Assembly (NCBI GenBank): GCA_049670505.1
Contig: JBATTK010000106.1
Span: 30,214-94,213, forward strand
Reading direction: 5' to 3'
Source of the DNA: JBATTK01 sp049670505
GTDB taxonomy: Bacteria > Bacteroidota > Bacteroidia > Flavobacteriales > Flavobacteriaceae
DNA length: 64,000 bases
The notes beneath the pieces are model-generated. The model saw nothing but the letters and a program-made list of their open reading frames with translations, was not told where the DNA came from and made no database searches. Position numbers and translations under genes: made by a program. Positions within the stretch are counted from its first letter, which is position 1; each line of letters begins with the position of its first letter. Positions 54,532 through 64,000 of this stretch are shown one piece after another.

Positions 54532-57177
54532 CTAATACGTAAGCTTACATTGGAATTGATATCGTCCTGATCCAATTTCATGTTTTTCCTTTCCGTCGGG
54601 CAAAATTACGGTTGCTTCCGTATTGGGAGGAACGGTCACGGAAAGATAAAACGTCTCCTTTTCCACTTTCCATTGAGATTCAATTCTCCCATACATGGAC
54701 TCATAGGAAGCAGCGGCATATGAAAGTTGCGGGCCAGGTTCAGGTTGTATTATAATATGCTTATATCCTGGATTTTTAAGATCGCTTTTAATTCCGGTAA
54801 TAGTGGAGTACATCCAGTCGCCAATTGCACCGTAGGCATAATGATTGAATGAGTTCATTACTGACGTTTGAAAAGAGCCATCGGGTTTAATCCCGTCCCA
54901 TCGCTCCCAAATAGTAGTAGCTCCCTTGGTTACGGGATAAAGCCAAGATGGATATTTTTTTTGGAACAACAGCCTATAGGCGATATCGGTCCTTCCGTTT
55001 TCGGACAATACATGGCATAGATATGGCGTGCCTAAAAAGCCGGTGGAGAGGTGGTGATTTCTACCTTCAATGTTCTCAACCAGATAATTAAGGGCATTGA
55101 CCTTCATGTCATCAGGAACCAAATTGAAATAGAGTGCCAATGTATATGCGGTTTGCGAATGTGGACCGAGCCTTCCGGAAGGTGTCATAAACTCCTTTTG
55201 AAATTCATCTTTTATTTGTTGGAGCATTTGTTCATGTAATTTTACCTCTTCATGCTTTTCAAGTATAAGTGCCACTTCTTTTAATATTGTTGTTGAATAG
55301 GCAAAAAAGGAAGTGGAAATAAAATCAAAACCCGTAAACCCGGGTTTTACGTTCCAATTACCGGGAGGCGTAAAATAGAGCCAATCGCCAATATTAAATC
55401 CGTTATTGACAATATGGTTTTCACCGGCAAGGGATTTGAGGTAATTTACCCATGCCTTCATATTATCGTACTGTTTTTCTAGAATTCTTTTATCCCCATA
55501 TTTTAGATACATCGTGTAAGGAAGTATGGTTACTACATCTCCCCACCCAGTTGCTCCAATTCTTTTGGTCACATCGGGAATGACCAATGGAACGCTTCCG
55601 TTCTCAAATTGATCTACCTCCAGATCTAACAACCATTTTGTATAAAAAGCAGCCGTATTATAATTAAAAATAGAGGTGCTTGCAAAGGCCTGGGCATCAC
55701 CGGTCCACCCCATCCTTTCGTCACGTTGGGGGCAATCGGTAGGAACATCAAGAAAGTTTCCCTTTTGGCTCCATTTAATATTGCGCTGAAGCTTATTTAT
55801 CAGTGAATCGGAACATTTGAAGTAACCTGTTTCTTCCATATCCGAATGGATGACTACGGCCGAAATATCCGCTTTATCAATCACTCCTTTAAAATCTTCG
55901 ATTTTCACATATCGAAACCCTTGAAAGGTAAAATACGGTTCATAAAGGATCTCTTTATTGTTTTTAAAAATATAAACGACCTTTTGTTTTGCACTTCTCA
56001 AGTTATCCATATAGAAATTTCCCTCCTTATCCAAAACTTCTGCATGTAGTATAGTAATGGTATCCCCTTTGTTTCCTTTGAGCTTAATTTTTATTCTTCC
56101 TGCCATATTCTGACCAAAATCGAAAACCAGCTCATTTTTTGGAGTCCTTATTTTCTTGATAGGCCTTAGTTCCTCAATTCTTTTAACAGGAATCCCCACG
56201 GAAGGAACAATATTGTTTTTGGCATACGGTGGAGTAATTACATTTTGCCATTTAGAGTTATTAAAACCAGGTAGATTCCAACCTTCAATTTCGTAATTGG
56301 CATTATAGGTCTCCCCATCGTATATATTGGACATGCGTATGGGGCCTGTTGTTGATTTCCAACTGTTATCGGAGACCACTATTATCTTTTCCCCATCTAT
56401 AAACTCAATTTCCAATTGGTACAGCAGGGCTAGGTACTCTCCGTAAATGTTTCTTTTATTTTCACCGACAAACCTCCCCCGATACCAGCCATCACCAAGC
56501 ATTACACCCGCAGAATTTCCTCCTTTGCCCAAGAGGTTGCCCACATCATAAACCCTGTACTGCAGTCTTTTATCATAACTGGTAAACCCTGGCGTAAAAA
56601 TCTCATCCGTAATAGGTATTCCATTGAGCGTTGATAGGTAAAGCCCCTTGGATGTAATGTACAGTCTAGCCTTCTTAATTTCCTTTTCTAGATGGAATTG
56701 TTTTAAAAGAAGTGGCGAAGGGTTATCTATCCGTGTATTCTCCTCAAGGTCGGGACCGATCCATTTTGCTTTCCATAGCTTTGTATCCATTAATCCGGTC
56801 TCCCAATAGTTAACTTCGCTCCATTTGCTTTCCCTTTCATGGTTATCCCAAACTTTCACCCTCCAATAGTATCTTGTTTTAGGAAGTAATTCCTCGCCTT
56901 TATATTCAATATGAAGCGATCGATTACTATGGATTTTTGAATCCCAAACGGGATCGTTAAAATTTAAACTCTCTTTTGAAACTTGAATCCGATACTCTTT
57001 TTGATGTATCCCGTTTAAAATGGTATCCGCCTTAATTTGCCAACTCAAACGGGGATTGGGAATATCCATTCCCATTGGATTCGGCAAATACTCACAGACC
57101 AGCTTTATAGGTTTCAAGTTTTGGGAATAGGACTGTATCGCTATACATAAAAACAGTAGTATTTTTATATTTTTCAT
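54532..57177 (-). CDS. GH78 alpha-L-rhamnosidase
   Basis: An 881-aa enzyme with a type I signal peptide (cleavage near YSQ, residue 19). N-terminal beta-sandwich domains precede the (alpha/alpha)6 catalytic barrel. The general acid lies in DCPQRDERMGWTGDAQ near residue 485 and the general base in TTIWERWDG near 757, both as expected for GH78. The C-terminal beta domain includes SYESMYGRIES. It releases terminal alpha-L-rhamnose, probably in the periplasm. It is 30 bp downstream of the first FAD oxidoreductase. Confidence 0.94.
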   Translation of the reverse strand: MKNIKILLFLCIAIQSYSQNLKPIKLVCEYLPNPMGMDIPNPRLSWQIKADTILNGIHQKEYRIQVSKESLNFNDPVWDSKIHSNRSLHIEYKGEELLPKTRYYWRVKVWDNHERESKWSEVNYWETGLMDTKLWKAKWIGPDLEENTRIDNPSPLLLKQFHLEKEIKKARLYITSKGLYLSTLNGIPITDEIFTPGFTSYDKRLQYRVYDVGNLLGKGGNSAGVMLGDGWYRGRFVGENKRNIYGEYLALLYQLEIEFIDGEKIIVVSDNSWKSTTGPIRMSNIYDGETYNANYEIEGWNLPGFNNSKWQNVITPPYAKNNIVPSVGIPVKRIEELRPIKKIRTPKNELVFDFGQNMAGRIKIKLKGNKGDTITILHAEVLDKEGNFYMDNLRSAKQKVVYIFKNNKEILYEPYFTFQGFRYVKIEDFKGVIDKADISAVVIHSDMEETGYFKCSDSLINKLQRNIKWSQKGNFLDVPTDCPQRDERMGWTGDAQAFASTSIFNYNTAAFYTKWLLDLEVDQFENGSVPLVIPDVTKRIGATGWGDVVTILPYTMYLKYGDKRILEKQYDNMKAWVNYLKSLAGENHIVNNGFNIGDWLYFTPPGNWNVKPGFTGFDFISTSFFAYSTTILKEVALILEKHEEVKLHEQMLQQIKDEFQKEFMTPSGRLGPHSQTAYTLALYFNLVPDDMKVNALNYLVENIEGRNHHLSTGFLGTPYLCHVLSENGRTDIAYRLLFQKKYPSWLYPVTKGATTIWERWDGIKPDGSFQTSVMNSFNHYAYGAIGDWMYSTITGIKSDLKNPGYKHIIIQPEPGPQLSYAAASYESMYGRIESQWKVEKETFYLSVTVPPNTEATVILPDGKEKHEIGSGRYQFQCKLTY

Positions 57178-57207
57178 AACCCAAATACCTTATTTTAAGG
57201 TGCCCAT

Positions 57208-58896
57208 CTATTCCAATATCTGTCCTTTTGCCACTAAAATTTTCTTTAATTCCCCATAGTTCACTTCTTGCACGGAACTGTTATGATCAATAGCCAACAT
57301 AGCGGCGATTGCCGCAGATTGTCCAAGAATCATAAAAACGGGTTCCATCCGAATGGAACCGTATGCAATGTGCGAGGCACTCAAACTCACCGGGACCAGT
57401 AGATTGGCACATTCTTTTGCGGTAGGAGTAATGGAACGATAACTTATAGGGTAAGGTTTGGGAAATTTAGCCTCCACATTCCCTTCATTTTTAACTTGCC
57501 CATTATCATCAATGTATCGCTGAACATTATGCGAGTCCATCCCATAAGCGGCCATTCCTATCGCATCGGTAATGACATTGATACCTTCGCAATTTTTCTG
57601 CGTCATTACATACTCGCCTACCATTCTTCGAGCCTCCCTGATGTATAGTTGTTGTTGCCAGCCGTCTTCCCTTTCAAATTCATCTTTGGAAGTTCCCCAA
57701 CGGGAAGCCTCTTTGCGGATATTTGCGGGTATTCTGGGATGATAGGCCAAGGTCCACATTAAACCTTGCTGATAGTTGCGATGATTTTCCACAATCTTTT
57801 CCCGCTCTTCATAACTTGCGGTAGGATAGTCATAATTCTGCCCAACAAAATCCGTTGAAAATCCGTTTTTATTATTGGTATCCGTTTTTCTATTGGGCAT
57901 ACTGGAATTTATCCACGGTACATCATCAAACCCGGCCTCATAGTTCCTAAAAAGCAGTTCATAATTCAATTCATTATAGTTATCGGGCTTTTTGAACGGT
58001 ATCCTGTTTTCCGGATGATCGGTAAGGCACATTCTAAAACAATAGGCCTGTACCCGTTTATCTCCTTCCCCTTCCTTGCCGGGGCCACTACTATCTATAT
58101 AGGGTAAAACTCCACTACTTTTATCTCCCTTGATGACGTATGGGTCTACCCCATCCACAAAATTATGGTTTGCTCCATTGGTAGATGGAGTTCCGAGCAA
58201 AGTAGGGCTAAACGTATTCGCTTGAACACCGTTAAGATTCTCTCCATATTGGCTGTTCGATTCTCTGCCAACCGTAAAACTCACACCTGCAGCTGCCATT
58301 AAATCTCCCTCATAGGTAGCATCGATAAACATGTGGCCCAAGTATTCTTCGCCGGATTCCATTAAAATGGAAGTAATCTTGTTATCGGTTTTCCGTACTC
58401 CGGATGTTCGGTTGAGTCTTTGGCCATAAACCAGTTTAATATTCGTGCCTTTAATCATTTGATGGAATACGTTTAGCGCGGCCGATGGCTCAAAAGTCCA
58501 CATGGCTTGCTCCCCAGCTTCTGTTTTTGTTTGACCTCCATCTTTGTATTCCGATGGTTTCTGCCACTTCCAATTCTTGGGATTTTGGTAGTACTTTTTA
58601 ATATTTTTGTAGAATTCAAGTGAAATTCCTCCGATAACTTGTTTGTTCCCAATATCGGTCTGTCCTAAACCGCCTGTACTTAACCCCCCAATTCTTGAAG
58701 AAGGCTCTATAACTAGTACCGTTTTACCCATTTTATCTACCTCAATGGCAGCCGCTATACCTGCGGATGTTCCTCCATAGATGATGACATCGGCTTGCGT
58801 CCGCTTTTCTTGGCCGTACACTTTTCCGGTTCCAAAACCTAATGCGATGGACACCATTACAACAGTCAACATTCTCTTTTTAAATTCTATTTTCAT
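57208..58896 (-). CDS. Exported FAD-dependent oxidoreductase (FAD_oxidored family)
   Basis: A 562-aa paralogue of the protein at 51188-52855. It has a cleavable signal peptide (cleavage near VYG, residue 28) instead of a lipobox. The FAD site reads DVIIYGGTSAGIAAAIEVDK, with GGLSTGGLGQTD, FIDATYEGDLMAAAG and a terminal GQSAAIAAMLA block. The two copies also share QAYCFR and SHIAYGSIRMEPVFMILGQ-type stretches. It is the first enzyme gene after susD and is separated from it by an attenuator-like hairpin. The substrate is unknown. Confidence 0.88.
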   Translation of the reverse strand: MKIEFKKRMLTVVMVSIALGFGTGKVYGQEKRTQADVIIYGGTSAGIAAAIEVDKMGKTVLVIEPSSRIGGLSTGGLGQTDIGNKQVIGGISLEFYKNIKKYYQNPKNWKWQKPSEYKDGGQTKTEAGEQAMWTFEPSAALNVFHQMIKGTNIKLVYGQRLNRTSGVRKTDNKITSILMESGEEYLGHMFIDATYEGDLMAAAGVSFTVGRESNSQYGENLNGVQANTFSPTLLGTPSTNGANHNFVDGVDPYVIKGDKSSGVLPYIDSSGPGKEGEGDKRVQAYCFRMCLTDHPENRIPFKKPDNYNELNYELLFRNYEAGFDDVPWINSSMPNRKTDTNNKNGFSTDFVGQNYDYPTASYEEREKIVENHRNYQQGLMWTLAYHPRIPANIRKEASRWGTSKDEFEREDGWQQQLYIREARRMVGEYVMTQKNCEGINVITDAIGMAAYGMDSHNVQRYIDDNGQVKNEGNVEAKFPKPYPISYRSITPTAKECANLLVPVSLSASHIAYGSIRMEPVFMILGQSAAIAAMLAIDHNSSVQEVNYGELKKILVAKGQILE

Positions 58897-58954
58897 TGTT
58901 ATTTGATATTACGCTTTTCTTTTAAAAAAACCATACGTGTCGATGATGCCCGTC

Positions 58955-59004
58955 AAAAAATAATTTAAAAGAAGGCAGGCTAGATTACAGTACCCGCCCT
59001 CTTT
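58955..59004 (-). terminator. Hairpin plus U-tract after susD of the rhamnosidase locus (possible attenuator)
   Basis: On the minus strand AAAGAGGGCGGG (59004-58993) pairs with CCTGCCTTCTTT (58979-58968), a 12-bp stem with two G-U pairs and a 13-nt loop. AAATTATTTTTTG follows. It is positioned like the hairpin after the other susD (33607-33629) and would let susCD be expressed above the enzyme genes. Confidence 0.65.
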
Positions 59005-59033
59005 CGAACTAAAATTAACTCAAATCAACTTTC

Positions 59034-60503
59034 TTAATAGCCAGGATTCTGGTCACTTGGACTTAATGCCGGATTGTTGTTTATTTCATTAATAGGTATA
59101 GGAAAAAGTAGACTTACATCATCCCATACTTTTCCGGTTGCTTCTATTACCTCTTGTGCCCTTCCGGTCCTTAGCAGGTCGTTCCATCGTTTCATCTCCA
59201 GAACAAATTCATAGGCCCTTTCATCTAAAACACGATCTTTGAAATCCGATGCGGATAATCCCATTCCATAATCTTGAGGAGAGGGACTGTTCAAATCCAT
59301 TCCATAGCCACGTCTACGTACAATATTTAAACGTTCCAAGGCAAGGGCATCCGGGCCTCCGTTTGCCTCGCTAGATGCCTCTGCATAAATAAGGTAGGCC
59401 TCGGGCAACCTGAAAAAAGGAATATTATTACGGGCGTTGACGTTGTCCGCTGCATCCGGATCCCTATATTTTCTAAACAGTACCGGTGTCTGGGCGTTGA
59501 CGAAGATGGTATCTCCCTCTATTACACGAAACGTGTATATGTTGAACTCTTGCCTAAAGTCATTTGTATCCCAGCTGCCCAGAATAGAATTCTCAACAGG
59601 AAGCCATGCACGGAATCCCCCTACGGAATATCCCAGGTTCCCATCGTGGATAAAGGTGGGTATTTGTTGACCATTTGTTGCGCTATGGTGTGCGGACCAG
59701 ATATCTTCTTGATGTGTTACTACATCCGGGCCGTAAATTTGCATAAAATCATCTGCCTCCTGTACTTCAATTAGGGAAAAAGGGCCATTTACAATAACAT
59801 CATCCGCTAAATCCATAGCGGCTTGCCAGTTCTCCGTATTTAAGTACGTATCTGCCAATAGCATTTTTCCCGCCCAAGAAGTTGCCCTGCCACTCTCGGA
59901 TTCCGAAAAAGAAGATGCCAGCTCAGGAATTGCTATTTGTAGGTCTTCTATGATAAAGGCCCAAGTTTCGGCAACGGAGGCTCTCGGTTGGGGAACTTGT
60001 GCCAAATCGGTAAACTCTTTGTCCCGTATGGGAACCCCGCCCCAGTACTTCACTAGATTGCTATAGAAAAAAGCCCTTAAAAACCGTGCTTCGGCAAGGT
60101 ATTGCGACCTCAACGTTTCGTCCATATCTATACCGGCAACGTTATCTAGCACTGCGTTCGCCCTATTTATCCCTATATAAATATCATTGTAGCAGTTAAA
60201 TACCCTACTTTGATTGCTCTTGTCCAAAGGGGTATCATAAATACTCATAGGAATTTGACTGCCCCTTCCATTGGAGTATTCGGCCCTGTTTTCCAGGAGT
60301 GCCATAAACCAAATCGTAGGAAAACCGTTTCCTCTATCAAAGACACTGTACACTGCTGTTAATGCGGATAGCGCATCCGCTTCATTCTGATAAAAAGTTT
60401 CCTGCACCAAAACACCTTCAGGTTCTTCCGTCAATGCATCCTCGCATGCAATAAAGGAAAGGCCAGAAATCATTATAACGAGTAAGATCAATAACTTTTT
60501 CAT
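59034..60503 (-). CDS. SusD/RagB-like glycan-binding lipoprotein (rhamnosidase locus)
   Basis: A 489-aa lipoprotein with lipobox FIAC (Cys20). SusD features include YIGINRANAVLDNV, YLAEARFLRAFFYSNLVKYWGG, the C-terminal DERAYEFVLEMKRWNDLLRTG and FPIPINEINNNP. It partners the SusC encoded 31 bp upstream. At 489 aa it is shorter than the mannan-locus SusD and clearly a different lineage. Confidence 0.94.
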   Translation of the reverse strand: MKKLLILLVIMISGLSFIACEDALTEEPEGVLVQETFYQNEADALSALTAVYSVFDRGNGFPTIWFMALLENRAEYSNGRGSQIPMSIYDTPLDKSNQSRVFNCYNDIYIGINRANAVLDNVAGIDMDETLRSQYLAEARFLRAFFYSNLVKYWGGVPIRDKEFTDLAQVPQPRASVAETWAFIIEDLQIAIPELASSFSESESGRATSWAGKMLLADTYLNTENWQAAMDLADDVIVNGPFSLIEVQEADDFMQIYGPDVVTHQEDIWSAHHSATNGQQIPTFIHDGNLGYSVGGFRAWLPVENSILGSWDTNDFRQEFNIYTFRVIEGDTIFVNAQTPVLFRKYRDPDAADNVNARNNIPFFRLPEAYLIYAEASSEANGGPDALALERLNIVRRRGYGMDLNSPSPQDYGMGLSASDFKDRVLDERAYEFVLEMKRWNDLLRTGRAQEVIEATGKVWDDVSLLFPIPINEINNNPALSPSDQNPGY

Positions 60504-60534
60504 TTTTCTTAGTTTAATATTATTGTTGGTAGTA

Positions 60535-63500
60535 TTATAACTGTAGGTTTAAACCTAAGGTGAATATCTTTGAGGAAGGATAACCCGTTTGATCAATGCC
60601 TATACGTAAATCGCCAGTTTGAGAACGCGTATTTACCTCTGGATCCAGTCCGGGGTAGTTCGTTATGGTAATTAAGTTTTGGCCACTGATATACAGTTGG
60701 AGCGACTTGATACCGATATCCATTTTTTCTACAGGCAGGTTATAGGCCAATTTTACATTCTTCAGCCGTAGATAGGATGCATCTTCTACGAACCTTTCGG
60801 AAACCCTGAACTGTGAACGGTTCTCGGTGGGCCTTGGATACGCTGCATCGGTATTTTCCGGAGTCCAAAAATCATTGAAAACGTCTATCAATTGATTTCC
60901 TCCCTGGCTGAAGGAATTGGTAAGAATTCCTCCGGTAGCCCAGAACAGTTCATTACCCTGTGAACCTTCGATAAAAATATTGAGCTGAACATTTTTATAC
61001 GTAAAAGTGTTGTTGAGCCCATAAATAAAATCGGGATAGGGATTTCCAATAATTTCCTGGTCTTCATTTGAAATTTCCCCATCCTCATTAAGGTCTACAT
61101 AGTTTATGACGCCTTGATCATCATACCCATCTTCCCGAAACCCATAAAGCATGCCTAGAGGTTCCCCTTCACGTGCAATATTTACGGGAGCTGCAAAAGG
61201 AATGTTCAAAGTTCCGCCGAGAATATCCTCCCCAATCGTAATTACTTCATTTATATTGAACGATAACTGCCCGGCCATATCCCATCCGAAATTTCCTTCT
61301 GCCATGGTTGCCCCTAAACTAAATTCCATTCCCGAGTTCCTTACTTCTCCCAGATTGGTAATCTGTGAACTGAAACCAACGGAGCCGGGCAAGGGGATAA
61401 TTGCAAGCAAATCTGTGGTGCTTTTATCATAGTAATCAACGGAGAATCGATATCTATCGTTGATAAAGGCAATGTCCAGACCTACACCCAATTGTGCCGT
61501 GGTTTCCCATTTTAGATCTGGATTGGGCGCGGACCTACTTGCAAAACCAATTACGTCCGAGTTGCCGAAAGTACCCCGTTGTTGTTGTAAAATATTCAAA
61601 GATTGGTAGGGGTTAATAGCTGTACTACCCGTCTCTCCATAACCGATTCTTAATTTTAGGTCGGTTAGGGCGTCCCAATCTTTAAGAAAGTTTTCGTTGT
61701 TTATTTTCCATGCAAAGGCTCCTGATGAAAAGACGCCCCATTTGTTGTTTTCCCCGAATCTGGAGGAGCCATCAGCACGGATGCTGGCCGTAAACAGGTA
61801 CTTATCATTGATATTATAGTTCACCCTTCCCAGCCATGAAAGGAGTGTCCAATCTGTGACACTGGATGCATTCGGTAAGGTAATCTCGCCACTTTCCAAA
61901 GCATTATTTTGAAGGGCGTCACTTGCAAATCCTGTTGCGCTCGACTCATTTATTTTTCCTTTAAATGTTTGTGCCGTAAACCCGGCTACAACGGATAATT
62001 GGTCGTTCTCGCCAATTTGTTTGTCAAACGACAATATATTTTCGTTTAGAAATGAAATGTTTCTTATCAAAGTTGTTTCAGCCCTTCCTGTAGGACTGAG
62101 GTTCGTCAGTATTGATGGTGAGTAACGGTTGTCCTCGATAAACTCGTGCTCGGCACCCCCCATAATCTTAAACTTTAGGTAGTCGTTCAGTTTAAATTCG
62201 ACGGACATATTTGCCAAAACCTTAGTAGTCAATTGTTGATCCAATCTTTCTGCGTATGCCAATGGATTATTAATGGCAACAGGGCTAAATGCAAATGGCC
62301 CTACATCGCTAAAATTACCATCTGCATCAAAGGGAGCGATCAAAGGAGGTGCGACCAAAGCAGCTGCAAAAACATTGCTGCCACCACCATCTCCGTTGTT
62401 TATTGCATTGTCACTGGCACCATTGTTCTCCGATCTTGTTGCAACGGCATTGGCGTTCAGTCTGGCCCAATCATTTACTTGATTATCTAGCGACAGACGA
62501 AAAGACCCTCTTTTTAGGCCCGTACTGATAATGGTGCCTTCTTGACTAAAATAATTTCCCGATACCGAATATGATGATTTTTCACTTCCGCCCGAAAATG
62601 TCAGGGTGTGGCTTTGAATACCGGCCGTTCTAAAAATTTGGTCTTGCCAGTCCGTTTCAATATCGGGCAGGTTGTTCAAATCAAAAGGTAAAGGGGCACC
62701 TTCTGTAACGGCTTGTAGGTTTGCAATTTCAGCAAACTGAGCTGTATTCAGCAGATCATACGTATTAATAACCTGTTGTACCCCATAATAGCTGTCAAAT
62801 TCTATTCGGCCCAGTTCTCCTTTTCTTCCTCCTTTTGTAGTGATCATAACAACGCCATTAGCTCCCCTTGACCCGTAAATGGCCGTTGCGGAGGCGTCCT
62901 TTAAAATATCTATGGTCTTTATGTCGGAAGGATTTAAAAAATCTATGCCGCCGGTAATCGGAAAACCATCCACCACGTATAGGGGGTTGTTGTCCCCCAA
63001 ATAGGAATTACCACCCCGGATCTGGATCTGTACCTGGGAACCTGGCTGACCGGAATTTTGAATCACCCGTACCCCGGCAGCCCTACCCTTAAGCGCTTGC
63101 TGTACATCCTGAACGGGGAGTGCAGTAATATCTTCGGAATCTACGGTAGACACCGCTCCGGTAACATCACTTCTTTTAATGGTTCCATAACCTACCACTA
63201 CGACCTCTTCGAGTCCTGCAGCACTCTCTTCCAAGGCTATGTTTAAATTGGTCTGGCCGTTCACGGGAATTTCCTTGGTAGCAAAACCAATGTAGGAAAC
63301 GACCAAGGTTACATTTTCATCTACGATTTCCAAGGAGAAATTCCCATCAAAATCGGATTGCGTTCCATTGGTCGTGCCTTTTTCTACGATACTTGCACCG
63401 GGCAAAGGTGCACCATTGGTGTCGGTTATGGTTCCCGATACTTGAAATTGCACCTTTTTAATGGGTATACTCGCTTTCTCGTTTTTGTCCGGAACAAACG

Positions 63501-63867
63501 CGGTTTTTTCGGCCTTTCTCAGTATAATCTGCTTGTTCAAAACTTCATAACCAACATTGGTGTTCTCAAATAGTTGGGATAAAATAGTCTTTATTGTTTT
63601 TTTTCTGACTTTTATGGAAACTTTTCTGTTCAGATCCACATCTTTCCTGTTCAGCAAAAACTTATACTTTGATAATGATTCTATTTCATTTATTATTTGG
63701 CTAACCGTTACATTCGAAAAATCTAAGGAAATTTTTTTGTTCTGTGAATAGGAATTGGCCTGTATTTGAATCAGGGAAACTACCGTTAAAATAAATGTAA
63801 GCTTCATCTTTAAGCTAATTAAGGGAAAGAATTGTCTTATCCTCCCTATTTTAAAGAGTTTTTTCAT
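60535..63867 (-). CDS. SusC/RagA TonB-dependent transporter with N-terminal STN domain
   Basis: A 1110-aa outer-membrane protein. The signal region (about residues 1-42) precedes an STN (secretin/TonB short N-terminal) domain (about 46-115, SLDFSNVTVSQIINEIE). A carboxypeptidase-D-like domain (about 143-225), a plug (about 235-345, DASATAIYGSRGANGVVMITTKGG) and a barrel follow. The STN domain indicates signalling to a FecR-type anti-sigma factor and ECF sigma factor, expected just beyond the right edge. First gene of the rhamnosidase locus. Confidence 0.95.
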   Translation of the reverse strand: MKKLFKIGRIRQFFPLISLKMKLTFILTVVSLIQIQANSYSQNKKISLDFSNVTVSQIINEIESLSKYKFLLNRKDVDLNRKVSIKVRKKTIKTILSQLFENTNVGYEVLNKQIILRKAEKTAFVPDKNEKASIPIKKVQFQVSGTITDTNGAPLPGASIVEKGTTNGTQSDFDGNFSLEIVDENVTLVVSYIGFATKEIPVNGQTNLNIALEESAAGLEEVVVVGYGTIKRSDVTGAVSTVDSEDITALPVQDVQQALKGRAAGVRVIQNSGQPGSQVQIQIRGGNSYLGDNNPLYVVDGFPITGGIDFLNPSDIKTIDILKDASATAIYGSRGANGVVMITTKGGRKGELGRIEFDSYYGVQQVINTYDLLNTAQFAEIANLQAVTEGAPLPFDLNNLPDIETDWQDQIFRTAGIQSHTLTFSGGSEKSSYSVSGNYFSQEGTIISTGLKRGSFRLSLDNQVNDWARLNANAVATRSENNGASDNAINNGDGGGSNVFAAALVAPPLIAPFDADGNFSDVGPFAFSPVAINNPLAYAERLDQQLTTKVLANMSVEFKLNDYLKFKIMGGAEHEFIEDNRYSPSILTNLSPTGRAETTLIRNISFLNENILSFDKQIGENDQLSVVAGFTAQTFKGKINESSATGFASDALQNNALESGEITLPNASSVTDWTLLSWLGRVNYNINDKYLFTASIRADGSSRFGENNKWGVFSSGAFAWKINNENFLKDWDALTDLKLRIGYGETGSTAINPYQSLNILQQQRGTFGNSDVIGFASRSAPNPDLKWETTAQLGVGLDIAFINDRYRFSVDYYDKSTTDLLAIIPLPGSVGFSSQITNLGEVRNSGMEFSLGATMAEGNFGWDMAGQLSFNINEVITIGEDILGGTLNIPFAAPVNIAREGEPLGMLYGFREDGYDDQGVINYVDLNEDGEISNEDQEIIGNPYPDFIYGLNNTFTYKNVQLNIFIEGSQGNELFWATGGILTNSFSQGGNQLIDVFNDFWTPENTDAAYPRPTENRSQFRVSERFVEDASYLRLKNVKLAYNLPVEKMDIGIKSLQLYISGQNLITITNYPGLDPEVNTRSQTGDLRIGIDQTGYPSSKIFTLGLNLQL

Positions 63868-64000
63868 AATTTTAATGTTCTTAATTGGTTTAACTTGTTT
63901 AAATCACTTTTACCGAATCGGGAAATGTGTCAGCATTTTCCGATTTTTTTGATACCAAGTGGATGTTTTTTTGGGAGTCTTAATGGTTACTTCATATACG
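63868..64000. promoter_or_regulatory. Upstream region of STN-type susC (window edge)
   Basis: This 133-bp AT-rich non-coding region precedes susC and probably contains its promoter. No FecR or sigma-factor coding sequence has begun by the window edge. Confidence 0.35.

Overview
The window looks like a chromosome segment of a marine-type member of the Flavobacteriaceae (Bacteroidota). It has two SusC/SusD pairs, many lipoproteins with Bacteroidota-style lipoboxes, DUF5777 and DUF4212 proteins, two FG-GAP/VCBS proteins (one with an ASPIC/UnbV domain), formylglycine sulfatases, and at least two TAnnTTTG-like -7 promoter elements. No rRNA, tRNA, prophage, CRISPR array or complete insertion sequence was found.

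Region 1 (1-17103) is a compact C2 (acetate/glyoxylate) block. A truncated gene at the left edge resembles the cNMP-binding/DUF294 proteins often found with acetate genes. Next comes an ScfR/RamB-type regulator, divergent from malate synthase (aceB), a long isocitrate lyase (aceA), an RraA-fold aldolase-like gene and a serine/alanine-glyoxylate aminotransferase. The divergent promoter holds three GCGAA half-sites at exact 18-bp spacing that run into a perfect 14-bp palindrome. A strong terminator follows. An orphan IS1-InsA-like zinc-ribbon/HTH protein then leads into a porin, a DUF4212 small subunit and an acetate-type sodium:solute symporter. After a second terminator come a 64-aa membrane protein, a CrbS-like SSS-histidine kinase, a receiver-only response regulator and acetyl-CoA synthetase (acs). 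Together these make up uptake, sensing, activation and glyoxylate-shunt use of acetate.

Region 2 (17104-28640) is mixed. It starts with a heptamer array and degenerate repeats. These are followed by an Nramp-like transporter lacking the DPGN motif, a SanA-like protein, a tail-anchored unknown, a 56-aa membrane protein and an alpha/beta hydrolase. A transmembrane LytTR regulator is divergent from a lipoprotein built of four lamin-tail-like repeats. An OB-fold/YceI/DUF5777 operon is followed by a decayed DUF5777 copy.

Region 3 (28641-46964) is a beta-mannan utilisation locus. On the minus strand it carries GH26 mannanase, a GPH-type MFS symporter, GH130 mannosylglucose phosphorylase and a mannobiose/cellobiose 2-epimerase. 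SusC, SusD and two surface-type FG-GAP/VCBS lipoproteins follow, one with a CXXCH haem motif and one with ASPIC/UnbV. A divergent AraC regulator and a sulfatase lie on the plus strand. The intracellular enzymes match the mannobiose -> mannosylglucose -> mannose-1-phosphate + glucose route.

Region 4 (46965-64000) carries an NHL/SMP-30-like lipoprotein, a membrane-bound AraC regulator and CstA. A second locus on the minus strand has STN-type SusC, SusD, exported FAD oxidoreductase, GH78 alpha-L-rhamnosidase, sulfatase and a second FAD oxidoreductase. It probably acts on a sulfated rhamnose-containing glycan. Both SusCD pairs are followed by a GU-containing hairpin and U-rich tract that could attenuate transcription into the downstream genes.
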